In this document: one piece after another, positions 25,767-34,398 of the stretch
Layout: each line of letters starts with the position of its first letter
Numbering within the stretch: position 1 is the first letter of the stretch
Assembly: GCA_052116865.1 (NCBI GenBank)
Contig: JBQKKG010000006.1
Coordinates: forward strand, 1-64,000
Direction: 5' to 3'
Length of the DNA: 64,000 nt
Source of the DNA: CAUPWF01 sp963515125
Lineage (GTDB): Bacteria > Bacillota > Clostridia > Lachnospirales > Lachnospiraceae
Notes under the pieces: generated by a model
Databases searched by the model: none
Told to the model about the DNA's origin: nothing
The model's input: the letters and a program-made list of their open reading frames with translations, nothing else
Translations under genes and position numbers: made by a program

Positions 25767-27597
25767 TATGCATGCGCATATTTTACCTGATATAGATGAT
25801 GGTGCGACTAGCTTTCAAGAAGCTATAGAAATGGTTGAATATCAATACGCACACGGTATAACAAAGGTAGTATGTACACCACATTTTGATGCTTCTAAGA
25901 CAATTTTAAGTGATTTTTTAAAAAAAAGAACAGAATCCAAGAAGAAATTAGAAATTCATCGTACATGTTTAATTATGGCAAGTGAATGTATGCTAAATGA
26001 ATTTTTATTATGTCTTCCAGAAGTCGCACCATTGTGCATTGAAAATACCAATTATCTTTTAATTGAAATTCCATATAAGAATTACTGGAATGCGACATCG
26101 TATAATCAGTTACAAAGGTTAATTGATCGCTATGGAATTATTCCGATTGTTGCACATGCAGATCGTTATATAAGAAAATTCAGGGGAATAGGTCATATAA
26201 AAAAGTTAAAAAAAATGGGATGCATTATTCAATGGAATGCAACCTCGATTATGTGTAAAAAAAGAAGATACATTTCTCTAAATTATATAAAAAGAGGATA
26301 CATCGATGTTATAGGGAGCGATTGCCATAATATGAAGGAGCGCCCGCCAATTCTACATGAGGCGTATAAAATTATAACAAATAGACTAGGAGAAAACCAA
26401 AGTCAAAAATTGGACCAAAATGTAGTTAATATGATACAGGGTTTGGATATTCGACAGGATAGTTTAATAATAAAGGAAATATCTACCCCAAAAAAGATTG
26501 AGGATAAACAAAGGAAAATAAAAAAAAATCCGATACAAATGAATCATAATATGATTTTAGAAAGAGATATTGTACAATTTGACTCAGAGAAAATTGTGCG
26601 AGGTATAGAAGGAAAATCGGTGTTAGTAACAGGGGGTGGAGGATCGATTGGAGCAGAACTTTGTAAAAGGATTGCTTCGTTTCGTCCATTAGAGTTAATA
26701 ATTATTGAAAATTATGAAAATAATGCTTACAACATTCAGCAGGAATTATTAGATGCACAGGGGAGTGGACTTACAATACATGTAGAGATTGCATCAATTC
26801 AAGACAAGAGAAAGATGGATGTACTATTTAAAAGATATAGGCCAGAAATCGTTTTTCATACAGCAGCGTATAAGCATATCCCCTTCATGGAAACTTGTTC
26901 AGATGAAGTTGTAAAAAATAATATTTTTGGAACGTACAATTTAATTCAGGTTGCAGATAAATATAGAGTTCAGAAATTCATCTTTTTATCTAGCAATAAG
27001 GCAGAAAATCCTACAAGTATAATGGGATTCAGCAAAAAAATATGTGAGCTGATGATACAAAGTATGAAAGGTATTACCCAGACAAAATATGTAGCTATTC
27101 GTGTTGGGAACATACTAGGCTCTAACGGGTCCGTTGTTCAATTATTTAGGCAACAGATAGAAAAGGGAGGACCGGTTACAATTACGGATAAAAAAGTAAA
27201 ACGTCATTTTATGACAATTTCGGAGGTTACAGAATTAATACTGATTATTGAAGCAATGGATCTAAGATCTACAATTTATGTGTTAGATAGGGGAAACGTA
27301 GTAAGTATTTTGGAATTGGCAGAGAGGTATATACGTTTAATGGGTTATGAACCATATGTAGATATTCCAATTGTGGAAATAGGAATGCGTCCAGGAGAAA
27401 AAATAGAGGAAGAATTATTACACGAGGAAAAATTGTTTCAAACGGAAAATAACAGGATATTTTGGAAAAATGATATAGAAATAGCACCAGAAGAGGTTAG
27501 GGAAACTATAAAGTTATTGCAAAAATTAATTATGGAAAATAGAACAGAAGATCTTAACCAATGTTTGAAAGATATTGCGTCAAAATATAAAGATTAA
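25759..27597 (+). CDS. Fusion of PHP tyrosine phosphatase (CpsB-like) and CapD-like sugar 4,6-dehydratase
   Basis: This 612-residue protein starts at ATG 25759 (GAAGGA upstream). Residues 1-240 are a CpsB/Wzh-type PHP phosphatase with metal motifs HAHILPDIDDG (5-15), CTPHFD, SECML, VAHADRY and GSDCHN, expected to dephosphorylate the preceding kinase. A Lys-rich linker (about 245-285) leads to a SDR domain (285-580) of the CapD/PglF group: TGGGGSIG at 291-298, TAAYKHIPFME, RVGNILGSNGSV, RPGEKIEEELL. In typical UDP-GlcNAc 4,6-dehydratases the active site reads STDK...MGxTK; here it is SSNK (411-414) and MGFSK (422-426), so the catalytic Asp is Asn. The usual N-terminal membrane helices of CapD/PglF are missing and the phosphatase takes their place. 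Both domains are intact in frame over about 1.8 kb with no sign of frameshift. Confidence 0.9.
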   Translation: MIDMHAHILPDIDDGATSFQEAIEMVEYQYAHGITKVVCTPHFDASKTILSDFLKKRTESKKKLEIHRTCLIMASECMLNEFLLCLPEVAPLCIENTNYLLIEIPYKNYWNATSYNQLQRLIDRYGIIPIVAHADRYIRKFRGIGHIKKLKKMGCIIQWNATSIMCKKRRYISLNYIKRGYIDVIGSDCHNMKERPPILHEAYKIITNRLGENQSQKLDQNVVNMIQGLDIRQDSLIIKEISTPKKIEDKQRKIKKNPIQMNHNMILERDIVQFDSEKIVRGIEGKSVLVTGGGGSIGAELCKRIASFRPLELIIIENYENNAYNIQQELLDAQGSGLTIHVEIASIQDKRKMDVLFKRYRPEIVFHTAAYKHIPFMETCSDEVVKNNIFGTYNLIQVADKYRVQKFIFLSSNKAENPTSIMGFSKKICELMIQSMKGITQTKYVAIRVGNILGSNGSVVQLFRQQIEKGGPVTITDKKVKRHFMTISEVTELILIIEAMDLRSTIYVLDRGNVVSILELAERYIRLMGYEPYVDIPIVEIGMRPGEKIEEELLHEEKLFQTENNRIFWKNDIEIAPEEVRETIKLLQKLIMENRTEDLNQCLKDIASKYKD

Positions 27598-27617
27598 ATT
27601 AGGATAGGTGCAATTTT

Positions 27618-28742
27618 ATGAATAATAAAAAAGTATATCTTTCATCGCCACATATGAGTGATGAAAATTATGAAATGGAATTTATAGATGAGGCATTTGC
27701 GTCTAACTGGATATCCCCATTAGGGAAAAATGTAGAGCAATTTGAAAAGGAATTTGCAGCGAAACTTGGATCAAAGAATGCAGTTGCGTTAAATACAGGG
27801 ACAGCGGCAATTCATATGAGTTTAAAAGCGGCAGGAGTAGAAAAAGGTGATATTGTATTTTGTCAATCCCTAACATTTGCAGCAACTGTTAATCCGATTA
27901 TTTATCAAGGAGCTATTCCAGTTTTTATCGATAGTGATCACAAGAGTTGGAATATGAGCCCAGAGTACTTAAGGAATGCTTTTGAAAAATACAAAAAAAT
28001 AGGAAAAACTCCAAAAGCAGTTATTGTTGTACATCTTTACGGTTTAACTGCAGATATGGATGCGATTATGGCCATTTGTAATGAGTATCAAGTACCGCTA
28101 ATCGAAGATGCTGCAGAAGCCCTGGGTTCCTTATATAAAGGTAAGTATGCTGGAACTATGGGTAAATATGGGGTGTTTTCATTTAATGGAAATAAAATAA
28201 TTACCACATCAGGTGGAGGAATGGTTGTATCTGATGAAGCGTTAGAAAAAATCGTCTTTTGGTCAACTCAATCTCGAGATAAAGCACTTCATTATCAACA
28301 CAGTGAAATAGGATACAATTATAGAATGAGTAATGTTCTTGCAGGAATAGGTAGAGGACAAATGCGTGTCTTAGATCAAAGAATTGCAAAGAAAAAATAT
28401 ATTTTCGAATTTTATAAAAATGAGTTAAAGGATTATAACAGTATAACGATGATGCCTATTAATGAATGGAATCAGCCAAATTATTGGTTAAGCTGCTTTA
28501 CAGTATCAGGAGCGAACAAACCATTAGATATTATAGAGGCGCTGAATCAAGAAAATATTGAATGTAGGCCATTGTGGAAACCTATGCATATGCAACCTGT
28601 TTTTGATAAATATGATTTTTGTGGAAATAACGTATCAAATAATTTGTTTGAGCATGGTATCTGCCTGCCAAGTGATACGAAGTTGACAGATGAGGAGTTG
28701 TATAGAGTGGTATCCGTGATTAAAAAAAGATGGAATCCATAA
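27618..28742 (+). CDS. DegT/DnrJ/EryC1 family sugar aminotransferase
   Basis: This 374-residue PLP enzyme is predicted to aminate a 4-keto-6-deoxy nucleotide sugar made by the preceding dehydratase, as PglE does in bacillosamine synthesis. Motifs: LNTGTAAIHMSLKAAG (about 59-74), QSLTFAATVNPI, LIEDAAEALGS (cofactor Asp), and FSFNGNKIITTSGGGM with the PLP lysine. The tail YRMSNVLAGIGRGQM is typical of the family. It follows 20 bases after the fusion gene and precedes a GNAT gene, matching the dehydratase-aminotransferase-acetyltransferase order. Confidence 0.93.
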   Translation: MNNKKVYLSSPHMSDENYEMEFIDEAFASNWISPLGKNVEQFEKEFAAKLGSKNAVALNTGTAAIHMSLKAAGVEKGDIVFCQSLTFAATVNPIIYQGAIPVFIDSDHKSWNMSPEYLRNAFEKYKKIGKTPKAVIVVHLYGLTADMDAIMAICNEYQVPLIEDAAEALGSLYKGKYAGTMGKYGVFSFNGNKIITTSGGGMVVSDEALEKIVFWSTQSRDKALHYQHSEIGYNYRMSNVLAGIGRGQMRVLDQRIAKKKYIFEFYKNELKDYNSITMMPINEWNQPNYWLSCFTVSGANKPLDIIEALNQENIECRPLWKPMHMQPVFDKYDFCGNNVSNNLFEHGICLPSDTKLTDEELYRVVSVIKKRWNP

Positions 28743-28758
28743 AAGCGAGGTTATATAG

Positions 28759-29277
28759 TTGAATATTTTAGGAAAAAAAATATGCTTAAGAGCAATAGAA
28801 GAACAGGATAAGCAACTATTAAAAGAACTTGTAAATGATAGTGAAATTGAATATTTTTTGGAAGGTATTTCTTTTCCGGTATCGAATAATGCTCAAACAA
28901 GATGGATGAATGCCTTAGAAGAAAATGTGCATGTATTAAGGTGCATGATAGAGGATCAGCAGCACATGACAACATATGGGACTGTGATTATTTCTGATAT
29001 AAATTATATAAATGGTACAGCACAAATCCATGTAAAGTTACTAAAAGAGTTTTGGGGATTAGGATTAGGAAACGATAGTATACAAACGATAATAGATTAT
29101 TGTTTTCAAGAACTAAGAATTCAGTGCATTTATGCATATATAAATGAGTATAACATTGCGTCTATCAGATTATTTGAAAAGGTTGGATTTAAAAAAGAGG
29201 GAATTCTAAGAAGAAGAATTTATAAAAGAGGATTATATCATGATATTTGGGTTTATTCCATATTAAAAGAGTTGTGA
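28759..29277 (+). CDS. GNAT family N-acetyltransferase
   Basis: This 172-residue protein starts at TTG 28759 (GCGAGG 8 bases upstream), with MNILGKKICLRAIEEQD at the N-terminus. The RimJ/RimL-type fold is shown by VKLLKEFWGLGLGNDSIQTI, the acetyl-CoA pyrophosphate loop, and by NIASIRLFEKVGFKKEGILRRRIYKRG. Placed just after the aminotransferase, it probably acetylates the new amino group of the nucleotide sugar, the job of PglD or PseH in other loci. That step is inferred from order, not shown. Confidence 0.88.
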   Translation: MNILGKKICLRAIEEQDKQLLKELVNDSEIEYFLEGISFPVSNNAQTRWMNALEENVHVLRCMIEDQQHMTTYGTVIISDINYINGTAQIHVKLLKEFWGLGLGNDSIQTIIDYCFQELRIQCIYAYINEYNIASIRLFEKVGFKKEGILRRRIYKRGLYHDIWVYSILKEL

Positions 29278-29278
29278 T

Positions 29279-30343
29279 ATGGAAATAGGAAGTGAATTTT
29301 GGTTTGATAATTCCTTAAAAGCGAAAACAAATGATCAATGGTCAAGTACAATTCCACATATGGTGCTTACATCCTCAGGAAGAGGTTCACTGACATTGTT
29401 ACTTCAAAAGATAGATCCAGTGGTTAAAACAGTACTATTACCAGCCTATATCTGTCAATCTATTCTTGTTCCTTTTGAAACATTAAATTATAGAATCATG
29501 TTTTATGCTTTGGATAAAAATTTAATGCCTGTATTAGATACCATTGATATGACACAAAAAATAGGTGTTTTTTTTCATATAGGTTATTTTGGTTTTCAAA
29601 CAAATCAAAATTTAAGAGAAATAATTAAAAAGATGCATGAAAATTCTACCATTATTATAGAAGATATAACCCATACAATGTTTTCAAATATCAAAAGAAT
29701 GCATGAAAATGATTATTATTTTGGAAGTATTCGCAAATGGCTAGGTATTATAAGTGGGGGGATTTTGGTATCTAAAGATCATAGGATAAATGATAAGCTT
29801 CCAGAGCATACGCAATTCATAGCCGTTCGAGAAGAAGCTATGGAGTTAAAATCTTACGAGATGAGTAGGGGAAATGAAAATAAAGAAAAGCGATATTTAA
29901 CTTTATTTAATCAAGGTGAGGAACTTCTTGAGAAAGATTTTGAAGTATATAGTATTGACTCCAATTCTAGAGACAGGGTCGAATTTCTTGACATAAAAAA
30001 ATTAATAAGTCGTAGAAAAGAAAATTTTAAAACGCTTGACAATAACATCAGACAAATAGAATGGATAGAACCGGTATTTTCAGAATTATATGAGTATGTA
30101 TGTCCATTGTTTTATCCAATTTACATTAAGGGTGACAGAGATTATGTAAAAAAAAAATTATGTGAGGAAAAGATATATTGTCCGATACATTGGCCGATTC
30201 CAAGGCAAGTAAGTAGATATAATCGCGTAAACTTAAAAACTACTTTTGACGTGTATCATCAAATACTATCTATTCCGTGTGATCAACGGTATAAAAAAAG
30301 AGATATGGAACGTATTGTAGCAGTTTTGCAAGAAATGAGGTGA
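29279..30343 (+). CDS. Divergent DegT-like PLP-dependent protein (1)
   Basis: This is a 354-residue protein with ATG one base after the GNAT stop. It has a fold-type I aminotransferase outline: SGRGSLTLLLQKID (substrate/PLP phosphate loop), LLPAYICQSILVPFE, IIEDITHTMF (Asp for the pyridine nitrogen) and GSIRKWLGIISGG with the candidate PLP Lys. The canonical family sequences are poorly kept. A related divergent protein is encoded at 33409. It may transfer an amino group to an unusual sugar or to a non-sugar decoration; I cannot name the substrate. Confidence 0.72.
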   Translation: MEIGSEFWFDNSLKAKTNDQWSSTIPHMVLTSSGRGSLTLLLQKIDPVVKTVLLPAYICQSILVPFETLNYRIMFYALDKNLMPVLDTIDMTQKIGVFFHIGYFGFQTNQNLREIIKKMHENSTIIIEDITHTMFSNIKRMHENDYYFGSIRKWLGIISGGILVSKDHRINDKLPEHTQFIAVREEAMELKSYEMSRGNENKEKRYLTLFNQGEELLEKDFEVYSIDSNSRDRVEFLDIKKLISRRKENFKTLDNNIRQIEWIEPVFSELYEYVCPLFYPIYIKGDRDYVKKKLCEEKIYCPIHWPIPRQVSRYNRVNLKTTFDVYHQILSIPCDQRYKKRDMERIVAVLQEMR

Positions 30344-30347
30344 AAAG

Positions 30348-31400
30348 ATGTTACAAGAAATTTCATTAGAGAATTCAGAAGAGTGGGATAAAGTAGTTAA
30401 AAGTTTTCATTCATATGATCTCTATTATTTGTCAGGATATGTAATGGCATTTGCTGAGCATGGTGATGGAAAGCCGTTATTAGTATATTATGAAGATAAT
30501 AAAATGCGGGGAATCAATGTTGTAATGCTCAGAGATATAGGAATGGCTGATGTCTTGCGAGAGAAAATTCCTTTGAAAACATATTATGATTTAATAACTC
30601 CCTATGGTTACGGTGGCTTTCTTTTAGAAGGAGAAGTGATAACAGAGAGTATAACAAATTTATCAGTAGAGTATCAAAGATATTGTATGGATAAAGGAAT
30701 TGTAAGTGAATTTGTTAGATTTCATCCTTTGTTAAGGAATGAGAAAAATATGTATTCGCTTTATGATATTAAAGAACTTGGGAGAACTGTAAGCATTGAA
30801 TTAGAATCAGAAGAATGTATCTGGAATAACCTTACAAGCAAAAATAGAAATATGGTTCGAAAAGCAAAAAGAGAGGGTGTCAAGATATATAGAGGACAGG
30901 AAAATAAATTATATAAGATCTTTTTGCCTATGTATTATGAAACAATGATAAAAGATGGGGCATCGTCTTACTACTTTTTTAAAAGTTCTTTTTTTAAGTG
31001 TATTCAAGATAATCTAAATTCAAATGCGATTGTTTTTTATGCGGTTTATGAAGGGACTGTAATTGCTATGTCTATCATTTTGTTTGCAAATCAGTATATG
31101 CACTATCACTTATCCGCATCTAATAAAACTTATTCGAAGCTGGCATCAACAAATTTGTTGTTATATGAGGCGGCTTGCTGGGGATATCAAAAAGGGTTTC
31201 GAGAGTTTCATTTAGGAGGAGGTCTTGGTAATCAGGAAGATAGCCTGTATAAATTTAAGCATAGCTTTAATCGGAGTTCAAATCATATTTTTTCTATAGG
31301 TACTAAAATATATGATATAGAAAAATATAATTATCTAATAAAAATTTGTGGAAATCAAAAAAAAGATGTCAATTACTTTCCGATATATCGGGCAAAGTAG
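30348..31400 (+). CDS. FemAB/GNAT-like acyl- or aminoacyl-transferase
   Basis: This 350-residue soluble protein has the double-GNAT arrangement of the FemAB / Acetyltransf_6 group. The C-terminal half carries LTSKNRNMVRKAKREGVKI, a segment typical of these enzymes, then IVFYAVYEGTVIAMSIILFANQYMHYHLSASN and EFHLGGGLGNQEDSLYKFKHSF. Related genes in exopolysaccharide clusters are thought to add amino acids or acyl groups to sugars. It follows the DegT-like gene by 4 bases. Confidence 0.78.
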   Translation: MLQEISLENSEEWDKVVKSFHSYDLYYLSGYVMAFAEHGDGKPLLVYYEDNKMRGINVVMLRDIGMADVLREKIPLKTYYDLITPYGYGGFLLEGEVITESITNLSVEYQRYCMDKGIVSEFVRFHPLLRNEKNMYSLYDIKELGRTVSIELESEECIWNNLTSKNRNMVRKAKREGVKIYRGQENKLYKIFLPMYYETMIKDGASSYYFFKSSFFKCIQDNLNSNAIVFYAVYEGTVIAMSIILFANQYMHYHLSASNKTYSKLASTNLLLYEAACWGYQKGFREFHLGGGLGNQEDSLYKFKHSFNRSSNHIFSIGTKIYDIEKYNYLIKICGNQKKDVNYFPIYRAK

Positions 31401-31414
31401 GAAGAGAGTGAAGT

Positions 31415-32077
31415 ATGAATGCATTAGTAATTGCACCACATGCAGATGATGAAATTCTAGGTGTGGGAGGTACAATTATAAAGTTAATTTCTCAAGGCTA
31501 CAAAGTATATATATGCATTGTCACAAGGGGATATGCTCCTTTATTTGATGAAGCATTAGTAAGTAAAGTACTTCAAGAAGCTCAATTATGTCATCAATTT
31601 CTGGGAGTAGAAGAAACATTTTTTCTTGATTTTTCTGCATCCATGCTTGAATATGAAGATCGGAATGAAGTGAATAATAAGTTGTTTTGTATTATAGATC
31701 AGGTTAAACCTGATGTTGTATTTATTCCACATTATGGAGATATTCAAAAAGATCATGAAATGATTGCAAGATCATCTATGGTAGCCCTCCGTCCAAAATA
31801 TCTGCACAAAGTAGGTGCTATATATGCTTATGAGACCGTCTCAGAAACAGAATGGAATATCCCACATTCTGCACATTCGTTTATCCCGAATGTTTTTGTG
31901 GATATTAGTGAATATATTAATCTTAAAATAGTAGCAATGAAATACTATGCTTCACAGCTAGATGATTTTCCAGGTACTCGTTCAGCTGAAAATATAGAAG
32001 CACTTGCAAAGTATAGAGGAGCGACTATACACGTAAAAGCAGCAGAGGCTTTTTATCTAATAAGAAATATTATATAG
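31415..32077 (+). CDS. PIG-L family deacetylase
   Basis: This is a 220-residue zinc-dependent N-deacetylase of the LmbE/PIG-L group. The N-terminal motif ALVIAPHADDEILGVGG (His and paired Asp ligands) and the downstream PHYGDIQKDHEMIAR (second His ligand region) are clear. In this setting it may remove an acetyl group from a sugar so that the neighbouring acyl/aminoacyl-transferases can re-modify the amine. GAAGAGAG precedes the ATG. Confidence 0.88.
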   Translation: MNALVIAPHADDEILGVGGTIIKLISQGYKVYICIVTRGYAPLFDEALVSKVLQEAQLCHQFLGVEETFFLDFSASMLEYEDRNEVNNKLFCIIDQVKPDVVFIPHYGDIQKDHEMIARSSMVALRPKYLHKVGAIYAYETVSETEWNIPHSAHSFIPNVFVDISEYINLKIVAMKYYASQLDDFPGTRSAENIEALAKYRGATIHVKAAEAFYLIRNII

Positions 32078-32098
32078 TAAATCTAGGAGAAGATTAAC

Positions 32099-32722
32099 AT
32101 GTATCGTAGGTATATAAAGCGATTGATAGATATTGGCTGCTCATTACTGGGAATGATTATTACACTTCCTGTGTACCTTGTCCTCTCTTTTGGAATACAA
32201 GTAAGTATGGGAAAGCCTATTTTGCTCAAGCAAAAAAGAATTAGCAAAGGAAATAAATCATTTACAATTTATAAATTTAGAACGATGCGTAATCTTAAAG
32301 ATGAGGAAGGAATATTATTGGAAAATAAACGTAGGCTCACTAAATTTGGAAGCTTTTTAAGGTCATCTTCCCTTGATGAAATTCCAGAATTATTCAATGT
32401 TTTAAAAGGGGATATGTCTATAATTGGCCCACGCCCATTGCCACCGGAATATTTGCCCTTTTATACACAGAAAGAAATGCAAAGGCATCGCGTGAGGGGG
32501 GGGATTATTCCACCAGAAGTTTTATATAAGAATGTTACCCCTACGTGGAAACAGCAGTTTAAATATGAGGTACACTATGCGGATAATGTTTCTTTTTTAT
32601 TGGATTTTAGGATAATGCTGGCAACGCTTAGAGCTATACTAAAAAGAAATCATATGAATTATGCTGCGTATAGTAGAATCTCGTTTACAGATGAGCGGAT
32701 GAAAGGAGAAAAGCTATTATGA
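32099..32722 (+). CDS. Initiating sugar transferase (PglC-like phosphoglycosyl transferase)
   Basis: This 207-residue monotopic membrane enzyme moves a sugar-1-phosphate to undecaprenyl phosphate, the first membrane step of the repeat unit. It has an N-terminal re-entrant hydrophobic helix (LIDIGCSLLGMIITLPVYLVLSF, about 9-31), FTIYKFRTM, the catalytic Asp-Glu pair in SSLDEIPELFNVLKGDMSIIGPRPLP, and the RHRVRGGIIPPE region. The short form without Wbap-type extra helices fits PglC and a diNAcBac-type sugar, in line with upstream genes. It overlaps the WbqC-like gene by 4 bases (ATGA). Confidence 0.93.
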   Translation: MYRRYIKRLIDIGCSLLGMIITLPVYLVLSFGIQVSMGKPILLKQKRISKGNKSFTIYKFRTMRNLKDEEGILLENKRRLTKFGSFLRSSSLDEIPELFNVLKGDMSIIGPRPLPPEYLPFYTQKEMQRHRVRGGIIPPEVLYKNVTPTWKQQFKYEVHYADNVSFLLDFRIMLATLRAILKRNHMNYAAYSRISFTDERMKGEKLL

Positions 32723-33402
32723 TTGTTGCAATTCACCAACCAGATTATATTCCATATATAGGTTATTTTTATAAAATTAAACAGTGTGATTGTTTTGTTT
32801 TTTTAGATGATGCTCAGTATTCAAATACCGGTTATACAAATTGGAATACAATCAAAACCGCACAAGGAAAGCAAAGGCTGAAAATTCCCGTAAATCAGAC
32901 GTTAGGAGATTCCATATTAAACGTATCGACAAAAGATGAGCTTAAGTGGAAAAAAAAACATTTAACAGCATTAATCTGCAGTTATGCAAGGTCAAAGTAC
33001 TTTGACGAGATTTTTAATAATTTACAAGAATTATTGGTAAAGGATTATTGTAATATTGCTGATATGAATATTGAAATTATAAAAGACATATGTAGAAGAT
33101 TCCAGATGGACAAAAAGTTTGCATGTTCATCTGAAATGAATATAAATTCTAGAAAAGAAGAACGTATCCTGGATATTTGCAATAAACTTGCTGGAAATGT
33201 ATATTTATCAGGGCAAGGAGCAAGGGTGTATCAAGAAGGCGAACACTTTTCTAAACGAGGGGTAAAACTTGTATATACAAATTATAAACCCGTTGTTTAT
33301 GAACAGATGTGGGGAGCATTTATTCCTAATTTATCTATTGTTGATTATTTGTTTAACTATGGATATGATTGGGAGAAAATTGAAGCTAGTATAAAGGGAT
33401 GA
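32719..33402 (+). CDS. WbqC-like family protein
   Basis: This 227-residue protein belongs to the WbqC family: IVAIHQPDYIPYIGYFYKI at the start, FLDDAQYSNTGYTNWNTIKT, LKIPVNQ, and a C-terminal YEQMWGAFIPNLSIVDYLFNYG. The family is frequent in O-antigen and exopolysaccharide loci and has been linked to modification of amino sugars, but its reaction is not firmly known. It starts within the stop codon of the sugar transferase, implying coupled translation. Confidence 0.88.
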   Translation: MIVAIHQPDYIPYIGYFYKIKQCDCFVFLDDAQYSNTGYTNWNTIKTAQGKQRLKIPVNQTLGDSILNVSTKDELKWKKKHLTALICSYARSKYFDEIFNNLQELLVKDYCNIADMNIEIIKDICRRFQMDKKFACSSEMNINSRKEERILDICNKLAGNVYLSGQGARVYQEGEHFSKRGVKLVYTNYKPVVYEQMWGAFIPNLSIVDYLFNYGYDWEKIEASIKG

Positions 33403-33408
33403 TTATTT

Positions 33409-34398
33409 TTGAGTAGAAAGGAAATTGGTAGCTTTTTAGAATTAGAATTAAGGAAAAACATGGAGTACTATAGAGGGAAAAATATTGCACGGTTAAATTC
33501 TGGAAGAGCCGCAATCTTTCATGCAATTAGAATTTTAGGATGCCGGGAGATTTATATTCCGTTTTATGAATGTCCGTTGGTTAGTGAATTTCTTGAGCAA
33601 AATAAAATCACCGTAAATTATTATGCCTTAAATAGTCAGTTTCAGCCCATAATAAGCGAAAATCTATCTGAAAACACTGCAATTTTAATAGTAAACTATT
33701 TTGGAATTTTTAGTAAGAATAACATGGAACAGATAATTCGGTTATACAAGAATGTTATTATCGATAATGCTCAAGCTTTTTTTTCCCAGCCAATATCTTG
33801 CTGTATAAATATATATTCAGCAAGAAAATTTATAGGTGTTCCAGATGGTTCTTATGTGGTAGGGAAAGGTGTAAATAACTATATAGAGGAGTATGAACAG
33901 GATTACTCATCTGATACAGGATTATTTCTATTACAAAGAATTGAATATGGTTGTAGCAAAAAAGTATATGAAAGTAGAATACAAAATGAAGAACGAATCA
34001 ATCAATCAGGAATAAAGCAGATGTCAAAATTAACACATGCAATTCTAGATAGTGTTGATTATAGGAACATTATTAAAAAAAGAAAAAGTAATTTCAGCAT
34101 ATGCTGTGAATTATTTCAAGAAATGAATCGATTGGATTGCACCAGATGGTACGATGACACTTGTGTTCCAATGGTTTATCCACTTGTAATGGAACAGGAA
34201 AGCTTGCAAGATGAATTGTTAAAACAACACATACTGCAAGGTCGGTGGTGGAAATATTTACTAGAGAAAATGCCAAGTGATTCTTTAGAATGTTATATGT
34301 CAAAATATATGATTCCTATCACAGTAGATCAAAGATATCAAGAAAAAGATTTTAAATATATTAAAAGTATCATCATAGGGGGATATAGTAGCCAATGA
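33409..34398 (+). CDS. Divergent DegT-like PLP-dependent protein (2)
   Basis: This 329-residue protein starts at TTG 33409 (AAAGGGAT upstream). It keeps the fold-type I outline: RLNSGRAAIFHAIRILG (phosphate loop), IYIPFYECPLVSEFL, VIIDNAQAFFS (Asp), and YSARKFIGVPDGSYVV with a candidate PLP Lys. It resembles the protein at 29279 in layout more than the canonical aminotransferase at 27618. Pairing with the WbqC-like gene recalls loci where DegT-like and WbqC genes travel together. The substrate is unknown. It overlaps the next gene by 4 bases. Confidence 0.73.
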   Translation: MSRKEIGSFLELELRKNMEYYRGKNIARLNSGRAAIFHAIRILGCREIYIPFYECPLVSEFLEQNKITVNYYALNSQFQPIISENLSENTAILIVNYFGIFSKNNMEQIIRLYKNVIIDNAQAFFSQPISCCINIYSARKFIGVPDGSYVVGKGVNNYIEEYEQDYSSDTGLFLLQRIEYGCSKKVYESRIQNEERINQSGIKQMSKLTHAILDSVDYRNIIKKRKSNFSICCELFQEMNRLDCTRWYDDTCVPMVYPLVMEQESLQDELLKQHILQGRWWKYLLEKMPSDSLECYMSKYMIPITVDQRYQEKDFKYIKSIIIGGYSSQ

